From: Micromonospora trifolii
Lineage (GTDB): Bacteria; Actinomycetota; Actinomycetes; Mycobacteriales; Micromonosporaceae
NCBI RefSeq assembly: GCF_022229005.1
Contig: NZ_JAKKFD010000044.1
Span: forward strand, 389,733-453,732
Direction: 5' to 3'
Length of the DNA: 64,000 nucleotides
This document shows, piece after piece, positions 25,860-32,232 of this stretch. A model generated the notes under the pieces. That model was not told the DNA's origin. It saw only the letters and a list, made by a program, of their open reading frames with translations, and did no database searches. How positions within the stretch are numbered: the first letter of the stretch is position 1; each line of letters opens with the position of its first letter. The position numbers and the translations under genes are program-made.

Positions 25860-28049
25860 TCACTTCCTCATCGCGGCGTCGAGCCATTCCGGTAGCCCGT
25901 CCTCGAACTGCGAATGCCGGGCGAGGTGGAACCTCATCCGGCGACCCATGCTTGGTAAGGCGGTGAGGTCGGTGACCAACGCTGCGGTCGCCTTACGCAG
26001 GGCTTCGTCGGAGTCAGCCTTGGTCAGCCATTGCTCGAAGGTGCTCCATGCCCTCCGCGACACATCGGCTGTCAACAGCGCCACCTGCCAGAGGCGTACG
26101 AGATCGTGGCTGTCGACCTCCTGCGCTGCGGCTCTGACCAGGAGTTCGGGAGCGCCGCTCGGGGAGGTGTCGGCCGGTATCGCGGCCAGACTGAGCAAGG
26201 CGCTGGCGGCGTGCAGTTGTAGCTGTCGGTCGTCCGACCACTCCGCGAGTTCGAAGATGATCTGATCCGCCCTGTGCGGGGCGTAGAGCTGGTACACGCC
26301 CTCGGCGACCATGTACGTGTGCTGCTGCATCGGATCTTGGGCGATGCGACGTAGGTCGGCGAGGCTCCAACTGAGATCCGGTTGTTGCAGCCCACTGGCG
26401 TACACGCGGGCGGCTGCGTCTCGCTGCAAGTTGCGATGCCCACTGGCCCAGTCTCGGACCTGCCCACGGACGAGATGACCCACCTGTCCGCCCATGTCAG
26501 CCGCGACCATCGCCCAGGCCGCTGCCTGCCGAAGCCGACGTTTGGGTGAGGCCGCCCAGCCGTCAATGAGGTCGGCGCAGACCCGCGCGAAATCATGGTG
26601 AGCGAGCAGGCCAGCCGCCTCAGCCGCCGCTCGCTGCATCGGCTCGTCATCCTCCGAGACCAGCCTGTCCAGCCACTTGAGCAGGGCTGGCCGAGTGCTG
26701 TCGAACTCATGCCACGCCTCATCGATGATGACGCCGCGCATGCCGCCGTCGTGCAGCCATGCCGAGCGTGACGACCCGCCCCGTAACCGGGTGGCTTCTC
26801 GGCCCTCCTGCCAGTCCACCGCGAGCGGTCCGAGCAGCTCCGACACTGGGTGCTGCAATGCCAACCGGCCCCAGTCCACCCGCTTGGCCTGCCCGTCGAT
26901 CTCCTCGAGCAGAATGCCGGCCGCCTCGAAGGCGTAATGCAGGGACTGCCAGGCGACGACGGCGTACGCAATCCGGAAGGCCCTTTCGTGCTGGTCAGCC
27001 CGCCGGGGCCGTCGGCTAGCCTCGCCGGCATCCGAACGCAGGATTTCCGCCGCACGAGCCCTGCGCCGCGGTTGCGAGCTACGGAGGATCTCGGCCAGTG
27101 CGCCGCCGTCGGCCGGATGCCCCTGCCCGAGGGCTTCGGCGATTGGCACCACCTCGCGAGGTCCATAGGTGCTGTGCAGGGCATCGACGAGGTCGCCGTG
27201 GTGGAGATACCCGCGGACGAGTTCGGCGCTTTCCTCGTCGCTGAGCCTCAGCCGGTCGCGCAGGTGATGACCAAGATGAGCGCGGAAGACGGCCAGCGGT
27301 GCTGGGCTCCTGTGCTGCACCTCGGCGCTGTGCCGAACACCCGCACGCGAGTCGTCATGCCTGATCAGCAGCAGGCTCGCGGACCGTCGTCGAAAGAGAT
27401 CTGCCAGTAGGCGCATTACCTGACTGTGGCTGTTGCCGGGCAGCCGGAGCACGTAACCGTGATCCTCCTCGATGCTGTCGCCCGCTCGGCGGAGTACTTC
27501 CGGCGCGACATCCCCCGGCAGCAGGATCTCATGTACTCGATCCGGGCTGTGGCGGCGAGCCAGTGCCGCGCAGGCGGTACTGAACCGCCCGGTGTGCGGC
27601 CTACCTGCCAGGCAAGCCGTGGATCGCTGGCCGAGCTTCTCCCCGAGTTCCTCATCTGCGCCCGCCGCTGCGTACACCGCGAGCAGATCGGGTACTCCCG
27701 GCAGATCCCTGATGATGGGTTTCGTCGACGGTTGACCCGTGATAGTCACGACGTGAATCGTGTTGTTGTTGCCGACAGCGTTCACACCGCGGGCGTCGAT
27801 CCCCGAGTAGACGGCTGAGAACTGGGTGCCGTACAGCTCCGCACCCACTCGTGGGTCCATCCGTAAGGAACCCGGGACAATCTCCTCCTGCTCCTCCTGC
27901 GACTCGGCTGTCGAGTCCGAAGCACTCTCCTCTTCACGGCGAACCGGCTCATCTATCCGCGGCTCCTGCAGGGCTGCGTCGCCGGACGCCGCCTCTCCGG
28001 AGGACGTACTGGGCGGCGACCGGTCTCCGTCAGGGGTGGTGTCGCTCAT
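25860..28049 (-). CDS. Large STAND/NTPase-like protein with amyloid-type motif and helical repeats
   Basis: A 729-residue protein in four parts. Residues 1-60 are acidic and disordered. Residues 84-101 hold IDARGVNAVGNNNTIHVV, a glycine/asparagine motif like RHIM-type amyloid motifs. Residues 148-158 read AGRPHTGRFST, a degenerate P-loop (Arg for Lys), with a possible Walker B LLLIRHDD near 250. From about 400 to the end there are alpha-helical HEAT/ARM-like repeats (for example RAAAEAAGLLAHHDFARVCADLI). It resembles STAND-type signalling NTPases with repeat sensors. The ATG at 28049 overlaps the cyclase-like stop (ATGA). Function inferred: sensor or effector receiving a signal from the neighbour. 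Confidence 0.75.
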   Translation of the reverse strand: MSDTTPDGDRSPPSTSSGEAASGDAALQEPRIDEPVRREEESASDSTAESQEEQEEIVPGSLRMDPRVGAELYGTQFSAVYSGIDARGVNAVGNNNTIHVVTITGQPSTKPIIRDLPGVPDLLAVYAAAGADEELGEKLGQRSTACLAGRPHTGRFSTACAALARRHSPDRVHEILLPGDVAPEVLRRAGDSIEEDHGYVLRLPGNSHSQVMRLLADLFRRRSASLLLIRHDDSRAGVRHSAEVQHRSPAPLAVFRAHLGHHLRDRLRLSDEESAELVRGYLHHGDLVDALHSTYGPREVVPIAEALGQGHPADGGALAEILRSSQPRRRARAAEILRSDAGEASRRPRRADQHERAFRIAYAVVAWQSLHYAFEAAGILLEEIDGQAKRVDWGRLALQHPVSELLGPLAVDWQEGREATRLRGGSSRSAWLHDGGMRGVIIDEAWHEFDSTRPALLKWLDRLVSEDDEPMQRAAAEAAGLLAHHDFARVCADLIDGWAASPKRRLRQAAAWAMVAADMGGQVGHLVRGQVRDWASGHRNLQRDAAARVYASGLQQPDLSWSLADLRRIAQDPMQQHTYMVAEGVYQLYAPHRADQIIFELAEWSDDRQLQLHAASALLSLAAIPADTSPSGAPELLVRAAAQEVDSHDLVRLWQVALLTADVSRRAWSTFEQWLTKADSDEALRKATAALVTDLTALPSMGRRMRFHLARHSQFEDGLPEWLDAAMRK

Positions 28050-28867
28050 CGAGGCGAACCCCACGAGTCGAGGTCTTCTGGGCGGCCCGAGACGGAGATC
28101 GAATTGCCGTTGCCGATCGCACCAATTCCCCGCGACCGGATGTCCTGGAAGACCTGCCCACCACTGGCCGACTGTGGGCGAGACCGGTCGTCACGGCGTT
28201 CGACGCTCTCACCGCCGCTCCCGTCGTGTGGTTGGTCAGAGGCGGAAACGGGAGGACCAGGCTCGTAGGTGGTGGAAATACTCTCGCCCGGAACGTAGAT
28301 CCAGGCGGTGGCCTCGAAGTGCTTCTCAGGTAGTCGTGCCGTCACCTGTTGGAAGTGCTCAGGCCGAAGATCCTGGTACTGGCGGACGATGTCGTGGTAG
28401 AGCCGGTCCGACACAATCAGCGCGACCGCAGCCCCCGGGAACTGCCGTAACGCGGCCTTGAGCTGGGGCGAGTCCACCAGTCGGCAGACTGTCACGACGG
28501 CGTCGCCTGGGTAGCCGTTCGCCCCGTCGAGATGAACCGGCCCTTCGTGAACACCGACGCGCAAACGGATACGTGCCTCATGCCTGAGCCCACGGTTGTG
28601 TTCGCGCAACAACCGATCGAGGACCGGCGTAAGCCGCGTCACAACCGCCCGCTCGCTGGCGCCTGGCGGGAGGATAGCTAGCTCACCATCGCCTCCCTGT
28701 TGGATCAACCAGTTGGCGCGGTCGAAGCCCAACTCGTCGCACGCCGTCGCCATGACCTCCCGAAAGGCCAGCTGCGCTCGATGCTGTAGGACGTTGTCTC
28801 GGCCGCTGTAGGACTCCATGTCCACAGCGACCAACACACGCCGGTCTGGGTCCGTGACGTAAGCCAT
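28046..28867 (-). CDS. Class III nucleotide cyclase-like protein with C-terminal amyloid-type motif
   Basis: A 273-residue protein. Residues 10-195 follow the class III cyclase fold: VAVDMESYSG with first metal Asp16, QGGDGELAIL with second metal Asp60, RIRLRVGVHEGPV, and GDAVVTVCRL where the transition-state Arg129 is kept but the usual Asn is Val125. A disordered linker (200-240) leads to IRSRGIGAIGNGNSISVS at 243-260, closely matching residues 84-101 of the next protein. ATG 28867 has GGAAAG upstream; 28912 and 29086 are in-frame alternatives. Either a divergent cyclase or a nucleotide-sensing relative. The gene is divergent from a PycTM-like gene. Confidence 0.75.
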   Translation of the reverse strand: MAYVTDPDRRVLVAVDMESYSGRDNVLQHRAQLAFREVMATACDELGFDRANWLIQQGGDGELAILPPGASERAVVTRLTPVLDRLLREHNRGLRHEARIRLRVGVHEGPVHLDGANGYPGDAVVTVCRLVDSPQLKAALRQFPGAAVALIVSDRLYHDIVRQYQDLRPEHFQQVTARLPEKHFEATAWIYVPGESISTTYEPGPPVSASDQPHDGSGGESVERRDDRSRPQSASGGQVFQDIRSRGIGAIGNGNSISVSGRPEDLDSWGSPR

Positions 28868-28999
28868 GTGCTTTCCATCCCTCACTGGCTCGACAAGTCG
28901 TTCGAGACTCATCTCTACAGGCCGGCGGAGCTGGAGATCCCATACAAATACAGGAACAAGGTCCACTGTCGAGTCAGCGACAAGCGATACTTCGACCCC

Positions 29000-29563
29000 A
29001 TGGCTCTCGCCAATATGGCCTTGACTCGAAGCATGGGAAGAAGCCGGAGAGCAAGCAGCGGCGAGGACACGTGGCGGGATCTTCATGTCGGCCTAGTCAC
29101 GGCGGCATCACTGCAAGCCTCGATCAGACATGCGGACGCGAAAGCCTTGGCGCTGCTGACGGCCGAAGGAGGCATGGCCGCGACGGTCGTGGATCAAGCC
29201 TTGCCAGTCTCGCCGGATGGCAGCACAAAGGTTGCCGCCCTTACCGTGCTCCTTGCGGCCACCATGGTGATAGCCATGACGGCGGCCACCTGCCAGCTCG
29301 CGCTGTCGCTTCGGCCCCGTCTGCCCAGCGCTGGTGGTACGAACCGGTTCGGTTTCCCGGATCTCGTCGCGGTTGGCCAGCGGCCATCGATTGCCACAGC
29401 CACCCGGCACAGGAACGAAGCCTGGGATTTCGTGGTGGTACTCGCCCGGATCGCGATGGCGAAGCATCTATGCATTCGTCGGTGTATGCCCTGGTTTCTC
29501 ACGTCGCTGGGCTCCGCCGTCAGCTTGGTGATCCTCAAAGCCTTTGCGGGTGCGATCACGTGA
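29000..29563 (+). CDS. PycTM-like (Pycsar effector/DUF5706-like) membrane protein
   Basis: About 187 residues from ATG 29000; the frame is open back to GTG 28868. After a soluble start, LQASIRHADAKALALLTAEGGMAATVV has the D-x-K-A pattern and following helix of the PycTM/DUF5706 family. A second helix VLLAATMVIAMTAATCQLAL ends in RPRLP, and the tail FVVVLARIAMAKHLCIRRCMPWFLTSLGSAVSLVIL matches the family's third helix region. In Pycsar defence such proteins bind cyclic pyrimidine nucleotides and damage the inner membrane. Here the neighbours are a cyclase-like and a cNMP-binding protein, which supports the call. Assignment is by motif recognition only. Confidence 0.65.
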   Translation: MALANMALTRSMGRSRRASSGEDTWRDLHVGLVTAASLQASIRHADAKALALLTAEGGMAATVVDQALPVSPDGSTKVAALTVLLAATMVIAMTAATCQLALSLRPRLPSAGGTNRFGFPDLVAVGQRPSIATATRHRNEAWDFVVVLARIAMAKHLCIRRCMPWFLTSLGSAVSLVILKAFAGAIT

Positions 29564-29635
29564 CTGGCTACTGCGCGGTGTAGCGGCATCGACGCGAGAC
29601 GTGAAGGATGATCTCTGGAGCCTGAGGAGGCGTAC

Positions 29636-30319
29636 ATGGAGGAAGTGCTCTGGCCACCCGCTACGTTCCTCGGACGCCTTCAACCGTCGACGCGAGAGCA
29701 ACTCTTGGCGGTGGGAGTCAGGCGCTCGGTGCGAGAGGCCCAGGTGCTTCTCCGGGAGGGCGCCTTGGAAACCCACGTGGTCCTGCTCCATGACGCGCTC
29801 GTCAAAGTCACGGCAGCACTCTCCGACGGCCGGCACGCCTTGCTGGCGATCCGCGTGTCTGGCGACATAGTTGGAGAGATCTCCGCCCTGAACGGCACGC
29901 CGAGGACGGCGACGATCACTGCGTGTCGTCCATCAACCATCCGGATCATCCACCGCAACGCATTCAGGGCCTTCCTCCGCGACTACCCTGAAGCCGCTCT
30001 AGAGGTGGCCGGAATCGTCGCCGACCGTCTTCGGTGGGCCAACCGGCGACGGATCGACTTCACCTCATACCCTGTGCGAGTTCGTCTGGCCCGAGTCCTG
30101 TGGGAACTAGCAGCCGCCTACGGACGACGCAGCCCTCGCGGGTTGGTCATTGACATCCGACTAACGCAGGACGAGCTGGCTACCCTCTGCGGCGCCGCGG
30201 AAATCAGCCTGCAGAAGGCGCTCGGAGGCCTTCGGGCGGACGACGTTGTCGCCACGGGCTACCGCGAGATCGTCGTACGAGACAGCGAGGCGCTGCGTCT
30301 AATTGCCGAACTTGACTAG
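29636..30319 (+). CDS. Crp/Fnr-family cyclic-nucleotide-binding regulator
   Basis: A 227-residue protein with an N-terminal cNMP-binding beta-roll (VLLREGALETHVVLLHDALVKV; the phosphate-binding cassette region reads GDIVGEISALNGTPRTATI) and a C-terminal winged helix (LTQDELATLCGAAEISLQKALGGLRADD). The cassette keeps the GE...RTA pattern needed for cyclic-nucleotide contact. The start ATG follows GAGGAGG. It lies 72 bp behind the PycTM-like gene in the same direction, so it may control the island in response to the nucleotide made or sensed by the cyclase-like protein. Confidence 0.88.
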   Translation: MEEVLWPPATFLGRLQPSTREQLLAVGVRRSVREAQVLLREGALETHVVLLHDALVKVTAALSDGRHALLAIRVSGDIVGEISALNGTPRTATITACRPSTIRIIHRNAFRAFLRDYPEAALEVAGIVADRLRWANRRRIDFTSYPVRVRLARVLWELAAAYGRRSPRGLVIDIRLTQDELATLCGAAEISLQKALGGLRADDVVATGYREIVVRDSEALRLIAELD

Positions 30320-30755
30320 CTTTCGACCGGTCCCGGGCGGGCAGTTCGACCCGGCGGACCGGGTTGTCGCCGATCAGCCCTTCTCGAACTGCGGCGTTCA
30401 ACGCCGCTCGCGAGGTGTGGTGTGCACGTGGTGCAGGGTGCACGATCTGCGGCGGCCCGGCCCGGTAGTGGGTGACGGCGATCCGCGCGAACGCCGCGTT
30501 AAGCTGCCGTTCGGTCAGGTCACCCAGGATCAGTTGCCCGAGGTGCGGAATCAGGAATACCGCCACGTCTCGGCGTTTAGGGCATCCCCGTTGTCGCGCG
30601 GATCCGGGTTTGGTTCGACAGCCAGCACCGCAGCCACCGGGCCAGGGTCCACGAGCGGCCCGCCTGCTCCTCGCGTTACAACGCCAGCAATTCGTCGCGC
30701 GCCCGCCGGGCGGCTGCCGGCCTTCCGCACGCAGGCAAAGACCGGCGGGCTTCAG
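30310..30755 (-). pseudogene. Tyrosine recombinase (integrase) pseudogene, N-terminal part
   Basis: The minus strand reads ARDELLAL, a TAA stop at 30678-30676, then REEQAGRSWTLARWLRCW, further a TAA at 30579-30577, and after a frame change IPHLGQLILGDLTERQLNAA and ALNAAVREGLIGDNPVRRVELP. These are the core-binding (SAM-like) segments of actinophage/ICE-type integrases. The catalytic domain is absent; homology ends close to the Crp/Fnr stop. This is a dead remnant marking an old integration site, not a functional recombinase. Confidence 0.8.
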
Positions 30756-30886
30756 CGCACCCCGCTAGTGGTACGTTGTCGAGCCGGGCGATCAGACCAT
30801 CGGCGAACGATCACACGGAGCGAGTGTTTGACGTCAACAACGGCTTCAACGGGGAGTAGCCGGGCCGCATCGCCGACGGGCGCGCA

Positions 30887-30958
30887 GCGCGGACCCGCAC
30901 TGTTCTGGGCCATCGACCTCCACGTGCACACCCCAGCCTCACGCGATGTCGACGACAG
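30887..30958 (+). pseudogene. PHP-domain/TrlF-like N-terminal fragment
   Basis: The frame reads GPALFWAIDLHVHTPASRDVDDS and then loses similarity. DLHVHTPAS is the first metal-binding motif of PHP phosphoesterases, and FW-x-x-DLHVHTPAS is how TrlF-type PHP/ATPase proteins start. No ribosome site and no continuation, so it is a fragment of a gene otherwise lost. Confidence 0.45.
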
Positions 30959-31851
30959 CGGTAGGAACCGCCACGGGCCAGGCCGTGCCAGCCTGTCCAA
31001 CGCCACCCAACGATGACCAGGGTCAACCAACAGCACCGGATGAAGGCCACTCCCGGACGTGGCCCGGCTCGATCGAGGCCAGTTGCCGAGCGCCGAAGAA
31101 CGGCAGCAGGTGCGCGCAGACCCGATACTCGTTGCTTTGCCTAGTCGACTCGTTGGACCTGTGGTGGCGTGTGGTTTGTCCGTGGATAGCATGCAGCCAC
31201 CGTCGGGGACTCAGTGGTTGTGTGGACCTCAGGGGATGCGGCGGTGGCTACCGCCCCAGGGGCTGAGCCTTTCTCCATGATCGATGTGCGTGAGTCTGGG
31301 TCCCATCCTGCAGACCTCGGATGGCAAGGGCGAGCCTGTCGATCAGCCAGTCAGATCCGGTTGTGCTGTCGCAATCGCGAAGGACGGCGGCGACCTCGCG
31401 GTAACCGATCGGTCTGGCGCGAGCGAGCTGTATAGCAGGATTCTGAGCAGCAGCGTCGTTCGGCGGAGGGCATGGGCGACGTGAGCTACACGGACCTCCG
31501 CCGACAGGTGCGCGACATCGTCGATCAGCACATGAGCCGTTGGACATAGCCCTGGCCGTGGCTCTGATGTGGGACCAAGACCAACAAAGCACGCTCCCGC
31601 CCTGACGGTGGCAGCTCCGAAGTGGTCACCCACCAGCGAGACGTACCGGAAGATCCTGATACTGCTGGAGCCAGGTAGAGCTGGAGCCAGACCGAGACCA
31701 CTGCGGCGGAAATGTGCGCACCATAAGGATCTCCTGCATGCTGCCACGGTCCAGGTCACACGCCGGGATGTGCCTGCCATCCGCTGTCGCATGATCGGTC
31801 CCTGGCCGGAATCGGTACGGCCCCCACACTTGCTTAAGACGTCCTCCTGCG

Positions 31852-31986
31852 TCAGCCCCCATGGAGCGGTATCAAGCGGCCGCTCTTGGTCGTCACGACA
31901 ACGGTTTCGATCGCGTCCAGGCGGTCCAGGCCGTCGGGTCCGACACGTTTGACCGCACCGTACGCAAGGTGATCCGCGGGGCTCAT
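31852..31986 (-). CDS. Possible 44-residue hypothetical protein
   Basis: Starts at an ATG and reads MSPADHLAYGAVKRVGPDGL, then DAIETVVVTTKSGRLIPLHGG. The amino-acid pattern looks like a real beta-strand-containing small domain rather than shadow coding, but it could be the end of a decayed gene. The ribosome site is weak (GGGCAG). No function can be proposed. Confidence 0.3.
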   Translation of the reverse strand: MSPADHLAYGAVKRVGPDGLDRLDAIETVVVTTKSGRLIPLHGG

Positions 31987-32232
31987 GCACTCATGCTGCC
32001 CCGGATCTTCCCCGTCATCGCCGGGTAGCCGGATCCGACGCTGTCCCCGCGCGGCGATCCGTGCACCTCTCACCGCCGGACCGCCGCCTCGCCGACCTGC
32101 AGGTGTGAGGTCGTGTCAGGCGTCGTGAGGTTCTGTGAGTCACCGAGTCACTCCCCCGGCAGGTCCGTGGTCATAGCGTCGCGGCACCGGGTGATGCCAC
32201 CCGCCGCCACCGGTTCCGGCCGGAACCAGACG

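Larger units (their letters stand above)
30756..32112. other. Degraded, gene-poor segment
   Basis: About 1.35 kb without an intact gene of convincing composition. It holds scraps: a plus-strand segment near 30890-30955 reading ALFWAIDLHVHTPASRDV (PHP/TrlF-like), a frameshifted minus-strand relic around 31270-31560 (segments DDVAHLSAEVRVAHVAHALRR and IGYREVAAVLRD), and a possible 44-residue gene at 31852-31986. Codon bias is weaker than in the neighbours. The stretch looks like recombination debris. Confidence 0.55.
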
